DNA of 9,759 nt from an uncultured Lachnospiraceae bacterium. Its GTDB lineage: Bacteria; Bacillota_A; Clostridia; Lachnospirales; Lachnospiraceae. Below the pieces are notes generated by a model. It was not told where the DNA came from. It saw nothing but the letters and a program-made list of their open reading frames with translations, and searched no databases. This document shows, in pieces, positions 1-6,728 of the stretch (position 1 is its first letter; every line of letters starts with the position of its first letter). The stretch is from assembly GCA_910585855.1 (NCBI GenBank), contig CAJUGZ010000160.1, positions 1 to 9,759 on the forward strand, read 5' to 3'. The translations under genes were made by a program, and so were the position numbers.

Positions 1-27
1 AGGCTGCACCTTATGACCGGTATTATG

Positions 28-179
28 TTCCTTACTCCAATAACATTTCGCCTGCTCTACGGGCGAATTGCGCCCCGGTTCGTCCGGTTGGATGTACCAA
101 AATTCAGAATCCTTAGACTTTCTTACCGCTCGGAGACCGGAGCAGGCAGAGGAGACCAGCCAGCCAAATCTTGCGTCCG
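28..179 (+). repeat. Dispersed repeat, copy A (inverted partner at 9532-9681)
   Basis: This stretch downstream of hemA aligns to the reverse complement of 9532-9681 over about 150 bases. Identical blocks are 61-83 (a 23-base match beginning GGGCGAATTGCGCCCC), 114-128 (TAGACTTTCTTACCG) and 139-148 (GGAGCAGGCA). The first block contains a short palindrome, GGGCG/CGCCC around AATTG. Similarity between the copies is patchy outside the blocks, so they are diverged relatives rather than a recent duplication. Weak similarity continues left of position 28 (a shared TTATG near 11-15), so the repeat may extend past the window edge. No reading frame is conserved between the copies. It could be a MITE-like element or a structured RNA; I do not recognise the family. 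Confidence 0.75.
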
Positions 180-237
180 CCTCGGTTTCAAAATTTGTTT
201 GATTCAGGTTGCGGTAGGAAACCAGCCAGCCAGATCT
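155..237. repeat. Short direct repeat pair ACCAGCCAGCCARATCT
   Basis: ACCAGCCAGCCAAATCT at 155-171 recurs as ACCAGCCAGCCAGATCT at 221-237, with 16 of 17 bases identical and 49 bases between. The first unit lies inside terminal repeat copy A. The second unit lies beyond the part shared with copy B and ends 11 bases from the hemA stop codon. The matching part of copy B does not show the same pair. It may be a local duplication or a remnant of insertion next to copy A. Confidence 0.7.
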
Positions 238-247
238 GACATCCTCC

Positions 248-1474
248 CTACATCTGAAAAAGCCGCCGCACCACCCTCTGAAATTCCTCCTGCTCCTCCT
301 CCGTCCCAATCCGTTTCATCTCCTGTATCGGCTCTCGAAGCAATCTCTGAAGTGAAGCATTCAACACCTTTCTCAAAATCTTTTTCTCCCTCTCATTCAT
401 CTCCATTTTCCGATCCAAATAAGTAAAACTATCCTCCACAATCACCCCACACCGCTGCTGCAAAGATGCAATCGTTTCATCCATCCGACTCTGAAACACC
501 CACTCCTGTGTTTCCCTTACCCCCTGTATAATCACATCCTTACTCCTTTCCACCAACTCTTCCCTTTCCCGCCGATTCCCCTCCACAATCCCCTGCAGCG
601 TATCCAAATTAATCAAAGTCACCAGCTCCTCTTGTCCAAAAGCAGTATCAATATCCCGAGGTGCTGCCAAATCCAAAAAAGCCATTCTACGCATAGGACA
701 AAACTGCTCCCTCCTTACCGTCAAATGAGGAGATCGAGTAGCAGAAACCACAATATCACACTCCGCCATCACCCGATACCGCTCCCTATAAGAAATCACC
801 TCTATCCTATCAAATTTCTCCAAAAGCCGTCTGGCATTTTGCTCTGTCCGACTGCATACCACAACCCTTTCCACTGGATACTCATAAATATATTTTAAAG
901 CAAGCACAGCCGTTTTTCCACTTCCAATCACCAAAACCCTCTTCCCAGCAATCGAAAACACTTCATCTAACTTTCGAATCCCAACCGAACTAACCGACAA
1001 AGACTTCTCGCTAATCCGAAACTCCGTCTTCACCCTCTTCGCACAAGTAATCGCATCCCGCACAATCTTATTTAATTCCTTCCCACTATACCCCATTGTC
1101 CGTGCATCATCCAGTGCCTCCTTTACCTGTCCAAGAATCTGATCCTCCCCTAATACAAGCGACTCCAACCCAGCAGCAATCCGAAATAAATAAGCAACCG
1201 CATCCTCCCCGGAAAGCTGAACCAAACAACCACTTAAATCCACATCCGAAAACATCTCCCTATAAATTTCCCAAATCTGCCTCTCCTGCTCCTCTTTCTC
1301 ATAAATATAATACACCTCACTCCGATTACAAGTAGAAAGCACCATACACTGCTCCACCCCAACCGCCTCTGCCCTCTGAAAAAACTCCAGCTTCTTTCCC
1401 TCCGTAAAAGAAATCTTATCCCGAATCTCTAACAATGCATTTTTATAATTCACTCCCAAAAAACCAAACTGCAT
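248..1474 (-). CDS. hemA: Glutamyl-tRNA reductase
   Basis: This enzyme reduces glutamyl-tRNA(Glu) with NADPH to glutamate-1-semialdehyde, the first step of C5-pathway tetrapyrrole synthesis (siroheme, corrinoids, heme) in the cytoplasm. The 408-residue protein has the catalytic-cysteine motif STCNRSEVY (Cys49). It has the family signature around GLESLVLGEDQILGQVK, a nucleotide-binding GSGKTA stretch in the middle, and a helical C-terminal dimerisation region with LLREP. The length is normal for the family. The ATG at 1474 is preferred because GluTR proteins begin close to this point (MQFGFLGVNYKN) and AAGGAG lies 11 bases before it; an in-frame TTG at 1507 has no ribosome site. A terminator separates it from the sulfur genes, so it is probably its own unit. 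The next gene leftward, if any, is outside the window. In this context its product probably supplies siroheme for the neighbouring sulfite reductase (inference). Confidence 0.95.
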   Translation of the reverse strand: MQFGFLGVNYKNALLEIRDKISFTEGKKLEFFQRAEAVGVEQCMVLSTCNRSEVYYIYEKEEQERQIWEIYREMFSDVDLSGCLVQLSGEDAVAYLFRIAAGLESLVLGEDQILGQVKEALDDARTMGYSGKELNKIVRDAITCAKRVKTEFRISEKSLSVSSVGIRKLDEVFSIAGKRVLVIGSGKTAVLALKYIYEYPVERVVVCSRTEQNARRLLEKFDRIEVISYRERYRVMAECDIVVSATRSPHLTVRREQFCPMRRMAFLDLAAPRDIDTAFGQEELVTLINLDTLQGIVEGNRREREELVERSKDVIIQGVRETQEWVFQSRMDETIASLQQRCGVIVEDSFTYLDRKMEMNEREKKILRKVLNASLQRLLREPIQEMKRIGTEEEQEEFQRVVRRLFQM

Positions 1475-1485
1475 ACATCCTTTCT

Positions 1486-1491
1486 CTCCTT
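1486..1491 (-). promoter_or_regulatory. Ribosome binding site of hemA
   Basis: AAGGAG on the minus strand lies 11 bases before the ATG at 1474. It supports that start over the upstream TTG at 1507. A second AAAGGA at 1478-1483 is too close to the ATG to be the main site. Confidence 0.6.
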
Positions 1492-1516
1492 CCCTATTTC
1501 TGTCCAAAAAAAAGGG

Positions 1517-1547
1517 ACTATAAACAGCCCCACGCCCATAAATCCAA
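1517..1547 (-). promoter_or_regulatory. Candidate hemA promoter
   Basis: On the minus strand TTGGAT (1542-1547) and TATAGT (1517-1522) are separated by 19 bases. The -10 is good, but the -35 is partial and the spacing is long. Other AT-rich -10-like sequences lie near 1560-1575, so the choice is uncertain. No riboswitch or T-box structure is evident in the 1508-1605 stretch. Confidence 0.3.
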
Positions 1548-1605
1548 TTCCCCTATAAAATCATAATAAAAGGTTTTTCTTGGGGAAAACGCCAAAATTG
1601 AAAAG

Positions 1606-1635
1606 AAGGTCTACGCCGAGCCCGGAATAGACCTT
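1606..1635 (-). terminator. Hairpin terminator after the YeiH-family gene
   Basis: AAGGTCTA (1606-1613) and TAGACCTT (1628-1635) form an 8-bp stem. A smaller CCG/CGG stem lies inside the loop. On the minus strand it begins 47 bases after the yeiH stop and is followed by a T-rich tract (TTCTTTTCAATTTT). On the plus strand it is also followed by a T-rich tract (TTTCTTTTTCTTT), so it could work in both directions. It isolates the sulfur genes from hemA. Confidence 0.7.
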
Positions 1636-1682
1636 TCTTTTTCTTTCAGCGTCCTCCCTCCCACCAAAAAATCAACACATTT

Positions 1683-2732
1683 CTATCCAATATAACCTGC
1701 AAATGCAAATGCAAACAAATAGGAAGAAGCCGCCACACATGCCCAAGTAATTCCGCCCAAAGCAATCGGCTTTAACCCTTTTGAAAATACATCCTTAAAT
1801 TTAATCTTAAATCCTACCCCTGCTAAAGCAGATGCAAATAAAAACTTACTTGCTGTTGTCAAAAGATCAATTCCTTTCGGTGAAAATACACCATATGTAT
1901 TTAACCCTGCCATTACCACAAACCATAAAATAAACATTGGAAATGTTTTCTTTACTACTGCAAAGATACTATTATTGCTGCTTGATCTGCTGCTCTTTTT
2001 CTCTTCCCGTGCCATTAAAACCGTCCAAACAACCGCTACAAAAATCAGCATAGTTGTACGTACCAGCTTTACATTTAAAGCTCCGTTAAAATCAGGATTT
2101 CCAATCATTGCCTGATACGTTGCCTGCGCTCCTGCTACAGAAGAAGTATCATTAATTGCCGTACCTGCTACAAAAGCAAACTGATTATCCGTAAACCCAA
2201 GCAGCGGTGCGATATAAGGATAAGAAAACGCAGAAATCGTGTCAAATAAAAAGATAGCTGCCATTCCAAATGCAATCTCTGCGTCCGTTGCCTTAATAAT
2301 CCGGCTTAATGTAGCAATCGCCGTACCACCGCAGATACAAGTTCCGCCTCCTACCAGTACAGAAGTATTTTTTGTTACTCCAATCTTTCCTCCTACCAGC
2401 AAAGCTACAGCAAAAGAAAGACAAATATTAAAAAGAATCAATGGAAGTGCCTTTACTCCAGTTCCAAGAATAGAAGCAAAGCTCAACGTACCTCCCGTTA
2501 AAATAATTCCCCAGTTTAAAAACTGCTTACTGCTGTAAGTAGTTCCCTCCTTAAAATCCTTATCCAATGCAGGCATAATATTGCAAATAATCATAGAAAC
2601 CAACAATGCCACCATAGGTCCGCCCATTACCACACGATGAAACATTGTCTTCTGCAAATCCGTAGATTTCGTTGCCAAAAAACCAATCACCAGACACAAT
2701 AAAATTGCACCATATTTTTTCTTTGAATTCAT
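1683..2732 (-). CDS. YeiH-family (UPF0324) membrane protein, putative sulfate/sulfite exporter
   Basis: This 349-residue integral membrane protein has about ten hydrophobic segments and a short Lys-rich start. It carries two glycine-rich signatures typical of the YeiH/UPF0324 family: GGGTCICGGTAIA at residues 128-140 and GTAINDTSSVAGA at 190-202. A charged, serine-rich loop follows near residues 245-255. The family is annotated as putative sulfate exporter by similarity. In enterobacteria yeiH lies beside the LysR gene yeiE, which has been linked to sulfite sensing. The start follows a GGAGGAAGGA ribosome site. The gene begins 20 bases after the sulfite reductase stop, so they are co-transcribed. 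A role in expelling sulfite, sulfate or a related anion fits the operon, but the substrate cannot be read from the sequence. Confidence 0.85.
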   Translation of the reverse strand: MNSKKKYGAILLCLVIGFLATKSTDLQKTMFHRVVMGGPMVALLVSMIICNIMPALDKDFKEGTTYSSKQFLNWGIILTGGTLSFASILGTGVKALPLILFNICLSFAVALLVGGKIGVTKNTSVLVGGGTCICGGTAIATLSRIIKATDAEIAFGMAAIFLFDTISAFSYPYIAPLLGFTDNQFAFVAGTAINDTSSVAGAQATYQAMIGNPDFNGALNVKLVRTTMLIFVAVVWTVLMAREEKKSSRSSSNNSIFAVVKKTFPMFILWFVVMAGLNTYGVFSPKGIDLLTTASKFLFASALAGVGFKIKFKDVFSKGLKPIALGGITWACVAASSYLFAFAFAGYIG

Positions 2733-2752
2733 CCCAAATTCCTTCCTCCAAA

Positions 2753-3703
2753 CTAACAGGTAGCTCCTCCAACCAAATGAAGCTGTGCATCCAAAATTTC
2801 TTGTTTTCTCTCTAAAATCTCATTTGAAAGAAGCTGCTTTTCCACTTCCTCAAATCCAATTCTTGCAATCGTATCAGCAAAACGTTCTCCCGTCTTTCCC
2901 TGCTCACGGAACAACAAAATTGCCTTCTCCACAGTATCTAAAAGTTCTTCCTCTGTAGTAAAAATCTTCGATAAAGGCTGTCCATGTGCCACTTTCTTTC
3001 CCCATCTTCCGCCAATATAAATCCGATATCCCGGTGTACCGTCTTCAATTACATCAAACGGACAAGATGCGATACAACGCCCGCAGTTATTACATGTTTC
3101 TGCATCAATCGCAATCGTACCATCTTCCATCTTTGCTGCCTTCATCGGACAGGCAGTTTCTACCTGACACTTCTTACACCCATTACACATATCTTCATCT
3201 ACATTTGGAATCATCTGACCAACAATACCCAAATCATTCAAATCCGGCTTTACACAGTTATTTGGACATCCTCCTGTCGCAATCTTAAACTTATGAGGCA
3301 GCTTTACTGTACGATAACCCTTATAAAAACGCTCATGAATCTTTTCAGACAGAGCAAATGTATCATAAAGCCCATACTGACAAGTTGTTCCCTTGCAGGC
3401 TACCACCGGACGCACCAAAGAACCCGTCCCTCCGGTTTCTAATCCTGCCTTAGCAATATACTCCCGAAACGGCTCAATATTATCAAAATGAACCCCTCTC
3501 ACTTCCACAGTAAGACGTGTAGTAAACTCTACTTCGCCGCTGCCATACTTTTCCGCTGCCTCAGCAATCACCTTTGCCTGCTCTGCAGAAATCTTTCCGT
3601 TTACAGTAATAATTCGTGCATTAAACAAATCTGTGCCCTTATTATTTAAAAATCCAAGTGCCTTTACCCGTTTAATCTCTTCTGGTTTAATTGTACATGC
3701 CAT
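2753..3703 (-). CDS. Small siroheme/[4Fe-4S] sulfite reductase with ferredoxin domain (AsrC-like)
   Basis: This protein probably carries out the six-electron reduction of sulfite to sulfide in the cytoplasm. Its 316 residues run: ferredoxin-like half-domain (about 1-85, with TTRLTVEVRG), siroheme/[4Fe-4S] domain with Cys103, Cys108, Cys146 and Cys150, then a two-cluster ferredoxin insert. The ferredoxin cysteines are 173/176/179/185 and 204/207/210/214. HKFKIATGGCPNNC holds lysines placed like the sulfite-binding lysines of the dissimilatory-type enzymes. The first cysteine pair is CX4C rather than the CX5C of well-studied members. The first ferredoxin motif has CX5CP where CX3CP is usual. 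The start has AGGAGG 8 bases upstream. No AsrA or AsrB partner is present in the window, so the electron donor is unknown. Nitrite reduction is possible but less likely given the neighbours. Confidence 0.85.
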   Translation of the reverse strand: MACTIKPEEIKRVKALGFLNNKGTDLFNARIITVNGKISAEQAKVIAEAAEKYGSGEVEFTTRLTVEVRGVHFDNIEPFREYIAKAGLETGGTGSLVRPVVACKGTTCQYGLYDTFALSEKIHERFYKGYRTVKLPHKFKIATGGCPNNCVKPDLNDLGIVGQMIPNVDEDMCNGCKKCQVETACPMKAAKMEDGTIAIDAETCNNCGRCIASCPFDVIEDGTPGYRIYIGGRWGKKVAHGQPLSKIFTTEEELLDTVEKAILLFREQGKTGERFADTIARIGFEEVEKQLLSNEILERKQEILDAQLHLVGGATC

Positions 3704-3786
3704 GTTTCTTTCCTCCTATTTTTTATCAATTTTTAAGTATTACTATTCCATAACAAACAAAATAAATCCTGATATCTAATGTTGTA

Positions 3787-3990
3787 TTTCCACATCGGAC
3801 GCCAGATGCGAACCGTCTGGAGTACACAGCCGGAATCCCAAGAGAGGTCTGCAAAAGGTCATCATTTCCCGTTGGCACTTAGGCACGGTATTGCTGTGTT
3901 TTCGTGCCTTATGTGTCCGCTATGAAAATAGGAAATGCTAAGCGCAAGCGGACTCGGTGCAGACATCCCTTGGGATTCCGGCGTCCCCCC
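3787..3990 (-). repeat. Long hairpin element HP1 (conserved core, private arms)
   Basis: This fills most of the 301-base gap between two co-oriented genes and starts 14 bases beyond the flavoprotein stop. Arms 3829-3853 (starting GCCGGAATCCCAAG) and 3958-3982 are inverted repeats matching at 23 of 25 positions. One mismatch would be a G-U wobble in RNA made from the minus strand. Outside them GGACGCC (3797-3803) pairs with GGCGTCC (3980-3986), with a 25-base left-side insertion between (3804-3828). The core 3857-3955 matches the reverse complement of 8222-8306 with about four substitutions and two insertions (8 and 5 bases). Within the core GGCACG/CGTGCC and CATTTC/GAAATG form inner stems. 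No T run follows, so it is not a standard terminator. The remaining 3704-3786 is AT-rich with the sulfite reductase ribosome site; no clear promoter was seen. Confidence 0.85.
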
Positions 3991-4004
3991 TGCAGATATT
4001 AAAT

Positions 4005-5627
4005 TTATACTGTCACCTCATTAAAGGTAATTCCGCCTTCTAACACCTTAGTATTTTGATACCCATAATATTTCAGCCGATTCTGCAGCAAATAAGCTCT
4101 CTTTCCTTTGTTGCATACAAGAAGAATCTTCTCCTGCGGATCAAGTCCCTCTACTAAACCTTCTACAGTAGTTAAGTCTACATAAGGCGCACCCTCAATC
4201 GAAGGTGCTAAACAAGCATCCACTACTTTATATCCTTCTGCTGCTCCTTTTGCATACTCCACAGGAGTAAAGGTGTCAAACTTTCCGCTGATTTTATTCA
4301 TCAGCACATTTAATGTATGCTCGAATGGATGAATCGCTGTAGAGAAAGGAGGGGCATAAGCCAGATCCATATCTGCTAAATCAGGAAGAGTTCCTTTTAA
4401 CATAATTCCTGTTACAGCAATATCTACCACTTTATCTACTGCACCTGCTCCGATTACCTGTACTCCCAGCAGACGAAGCGTATCTTTATCTGCAATCATT
4501 TTTACTACAAAAGATCCTGCTCCCGGAAAATAATGGGCTTTATCATCTACCACGGTAATTACACTGACTGGACAGAATCCTTCTGCTGCGGCTTGTGCCT
4601 CTGTCAGTCCAGTTCTTCCTACATTCATACCCGGAAGTTTACAAACTGCTGTACCCAATACGCCACGATATCCAAGTTTTGCTCCCATTATATTTTGTGC
4701 AATCAGCCGCCCGCTGATATTTGCTGTCGATCCCATAGGCGACCAAGCCGGTTTTCCGGTCAGAGCATGATGTACCATAGCACAATCCCCTGCCGCATAG
4801 ATATCTGGAATGTTGGTTTCTCCCAGTTCATTTGTAAGAATTGTCCCCTTTACCATTTCAATTCCGCTTCCTTCCAAAAATGCGGTATTTGGACGAATCC
4901 CTGCACTCAATACTACTAAATCGGCTTTATATGCCTTTTTATTGGTAATTACTTTTTCTACCTTACCATTTCCTTCTATTCCTGTTACTGTTACCCCGGT
5001 TATAACTGGAATTCCGCTTTCCTGAAGTTTTCCTTCTATGTACTCTGCCATCTCATTGTCAAAACCCGGAAGTGCATGAGGTGCCATATCCAATACAAAT
5101 GGACGGATTCCCTGTAGTTTTAAGTTTTCTGCAATCTCTAATCCAATATATCCTGCACCGACTACTACAGCTTTTTTTATTGTTCCGGTATCTACAATAT
5201 CTCGAAGTCCAATGGCATCTTCTGGGGTTCTTACAAAAAATACATTTTCTAAGTCACAACCTTCGATTGGAGGCTTTATCGGACTTGCCCCTACTGCGAT
5301 TACCAACTTATCATAGGCATAATCTTTCTCTTCTTTTGTATTTGTATCTACTGCCGTCACCTTTTTTGCTGCCGAATCTACTTTTACCGCTTCCGTTTCC
5401 GTCAGTACGGTTACTCCCGTCAATTTAGAATACTTCTGCGGCGTATTCACAATCAACTGTTCCTTATCCTCAATTACATGTCCTACATAATAAGGCAGAC
5501 CGCATCCTGCATAGGAAATATTTTTTCCTTTGTTTAATACAATAACTTCATTGCTGCGATCTTCCCTCATCAACTTTGCCGCTACCTTTGTTCCGGCAGC
5601 AACACCGCCAAGTACTAGTACCTTCAT
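4005..5627 (-). CDS. FAD-dependent CoA-disulfide/persulfide reductase with C-terminal rhodanese domain
   Basis: This probably uses NAD(P)H to reduce CoA disulfide, CoA persulfide or polysulfide, yielding CoA and sulfide; related Npsr-type enzymes do this. The 540-residue protein has an N-terminal FAD site (VLGGVAAG) and the active-site cysteine in SYAGCGLPYY (Cys42). A second dinucleotide site VGAGYIG (157-162) is followed by Asp180, which suggests NADH preference. The FAD motif AAGDCA (278-283) and the YAPPFSTAIHPF dimer-interface stretch typical of CoA-disulfide reductases follow. The last 90 or so residues are a rhodanese domain with Cys505 in CNKGKRA. The ATG at 5627 is chosen because AAGGAGG sits 7 bases before it and the family starts MKVLVLGG. 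An in-frame ATG at 5651 lies upstream of that ribosome site. It heads the minus-strand set and is divergent from a LysR gene. Confidence 0.9.
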   Translation of the reverse strand: MKVLVLGGVAAGTKVAAKLMREDRSNEVIVLNKGKNISYAGCGLPYYVGHVIEDKEQLIVNTPQKYSKLTGVTVLTETEAVKVDSAAKKVTAVDTNTKEEKDYAYDKLVIAVGASPIKPPIEGCDLENVFFVRTPEDAIGLRDIVDTGTIKKAVVVGAGYIGLEIAENLKLQGIRPFVLDMAPHALPGFDNEMAEYIEGKLQESGIPVITGVTVTGIEGNGKVEKVITNKKAYKADLVVLSAGIRPNTAFLEGSGIEMVKGTILTNELGETNIPDIYAAGDCAMVHHALTGKPAWSPMGSTANISGRLIAQNIMGAKLGYRGVLGTAVCKLPGMNVGRTGLTEAQAAAEGFCPVSVITVVDDKAHYFPGAGSFVVKMIADKDTLRLLGVQVIGAGAVDKVVDIAVTGIMLKGTLPDLADMDLAYAPPFSTAIHPFEHTLNVLMNKISGKFDTFTPVEYAKGAAEGYKVVDACLAPSIEGAPYVDLTTVEGLVEGLDPQEKILLVCNKGKRAYLLQNRLKYYGYQNTKVLEGGITFNEVTV

Positions 5628-5634
5628 TCTCTTT

Positions 5635-5641
5635 CCTCCTT
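5635..5641 (-). promoter_or_regulatory. Ribosome binding site deciding the flavoprotein start
   Basis: AAGGAGG on the minus strand lies 7 bases before the ATG at 5627. The in-frame ATG at 5651 lies upstream of this site, so it is very unlikely to be the start. Confidence 0.85.
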
Positions 5642-5689
5642 CTTCTACCATAAAACGGTATTTGTTAATAATTTAATAATAACACTTGA

Positions 5690-5718
5690 TAAATAGAAGG
5701 TAAAATAGTAAAATTCAA
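5690..5718 (-). promoter_or_regulatory. Candidate promoter of the sulfite/persulfide gene set
   Basis: On the minus strand TTGAAT (5713-5718) and TATTTA (5690-5695) are separated by exactly 17 bases. Transcription would start near 5683, giving a leader of about 55 bases. Both boxes are partial matches, as expected for an activator-dependent promoter. Confidence 0.5.
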
Positions 5719-5726
5719 ATGATAGA

Positions 5727-5742
5727 ATAGGGATTTACCTAT
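5727..5742. promoter_or_regulatory. Palindrome ATAGG-N6-CCTAT, candidate LysR binding site
   Basis: ATAGG (5727-5731) and CCTAT (5738-5742) form an inverted repeat between two divergent genes. Its centre lies about 52 bases upstream of the predicted start of the flavoprotein transcript. LysR-type activators commonly bind there. The adjacent LysR gene is the obvious candidate partner (inference). The half-sites resemble those of the putative Rrf2 operators at 7703-7718 and 9318-9334 but are arranged in the opposite sense. Confidence 0.45.
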
Positions 5743-5830
5743 AGACATCATATTTTTCCTAGCTTTTATTATTCCTTTAAAAGAAATTAATCGATTTACA
5801 ACTAGTTATTTTTATCACAAATTATAGCTT

Positions 5831-5835
5831 GGAGG
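5831..5835 (+). promoter_or_regulatory. Ribosome binding site deciding the start of the first LysR gene
   Basis: GGAGG lies 8 bases before the ATG at 5844. A possible TTG start at 5829 overlaps this site and is therefore rejected. Confidence 0.85.
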
Positions 5836-5843
5836 TCTTAAAC

Positions 5844-6728
5844 ATGGCAACCTTAAAACAATTAAAAACTTTTATCGCTGTTGCGGAATATAAAAAAATG
5901 AGTGAAGCAGCCAAAAGGCTCTATATTTCTCAGCCTACCGTCAGTCAGGTAATTTCCGAACTAGAATCCGAATACCAAACTTCCCTCTTTGAACGGATTT
6001 CCAAAGAACTGAAAATCACACCGGCAGGACTGCTCTTACTTGACAATGCCCGTGAAATTATTGCTATTCATGAACAGCTTGAACAATCCATGAAACATAT
6101 CAATGCAGTCCGCCCCCTGCGTATCGGTGCTACCCTTACCATAGGCAATACCCTAATGGGAACACTGGCAGAAAACCTTATCAAAAAACACCCGGATATT
6201 GATATCAACGTCTTTGTGGACAATACAAAAATAATCGAACACCGAATGATTCATAACGAACTAGACATTGCCTTAGTAGAAGGTATTATTGTCCGTCAGG
6301 AAATTATTACAAAACCTGTTTTAGAAGACTATCTATGTCTGATTTGCGGAAAAAACCATCCATTTGCCTCCAAATCCTCCGTTACAATGGAGGATCTGCG
6401 GCATCAAAATTTTATTATGAGGGAAAAAGGCAGCGGCACTCGAGCGATCTTCGAAACGATTATGCAAACCCATCATATTCCTTTTATCACAAAATGGGAA
6501 TGTAGCAGCCGCTGCGCTATTGTAGATGCGGTACGCCACAATTTAGGACTTGGCGTCTTGTCCTATCGGTGTATCAAAGAATATGTTGACAGTGGCGATA
6601 TTGTTGCCTGCCCTGTAGAAGGAGTATCTATGAAGCGCTACTTTTATCTCTGCTATCACAACAGCCGCCCTGTTACCTCTCAAATGCAGGATTTTACAGA
6701 TATGGTTCTATCCCTGTCTGCCGATTAA
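5844..6728 (+). CDS. LysR-family transcriptional regulator (CysL/YeiE-like)
   Basis: This 294-residue DNA-binding regulator has an N-terminal winged helix-turn-helix (about 18-37, with SEAAKRLYISQPTVSQ) and a two-lobed effector-binding domain. REKGSGTR (Gly196-Arg200) is a motif common in LysR proteins of the CysL/YeiE/CbbR branch, where it lies in the ligand cleft. It is divergent from the flavoprotein, sulfite reductase and YeiH genes, the standard arrangement for a LysR protein and its target. Sulfite or a sulfur metabolite is a reasonable guess for the effector, not shown by the sequence. Its own promoter was not clearly seen. The last 35 bases overlap the end of the opposite-strand LysR gene. 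Confidence 0.9.
   Translation: MATLKQLKTFIAVAEYKKMSEAAKRLYISQPTVSQVISELESEYQTSLFERISKELKITPAGLLLLDNAREIIAIHEQLEQSMKHINAVRPLRIGATLTIGNTLMGTLAENLIKKHPDIDINVFVDNTKIIEHRMIHNELDIALVEGIIVRQEIITKPVLEDYLCLICGKNHPFASKSSVTMEDLRHQNFIMREKGSGTRAIFETIMQTHHIPFITKWECSSRCAIVDAVRHNLGLGVLSYRCIKEYVDSGDIVACPVEGVSMKRYFYLCYHNSRPVTSQMQDFTDMVLSLSAD

Noticed and set aside
61..100. A tRNA-like T arm (GGTTCGT flanked by short pairs) in the terminal repeat
   Set aside because: No acceptor, D or anticodon stems can be drawn around it, and copy B does not preserve a cloverleaf.
13..426. A 137-codon plus-strand open frame at the left end
   Set aside because: It runs through the terminal repeat and then antisense to the hemA 3' end. 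The product is low-complexity Pro/Ser-rich with no family resemblance, and the hemA frame on the other strand is certain.
2984..3442. Plus-strand frames inside the sulfite reductase gene, and similar ones inside the flavoprotein and YeiH genes
   Set aside because: They are antisense shadows of well-identified genes, with no ribosome site or recognisable domain.
3787..3990. HP1 as a simple intrinsic terminator
   Set aside because: The stem is far longer than needed, holds a conserved core, and is not followed by a T run on either strand.
5829..5843. TTG start for the first LysR gene
   Set aside because: It overlaps the ribosome site GGAGG; the ATG at 5844 has correct spacing and matches usual LysR N-termini.
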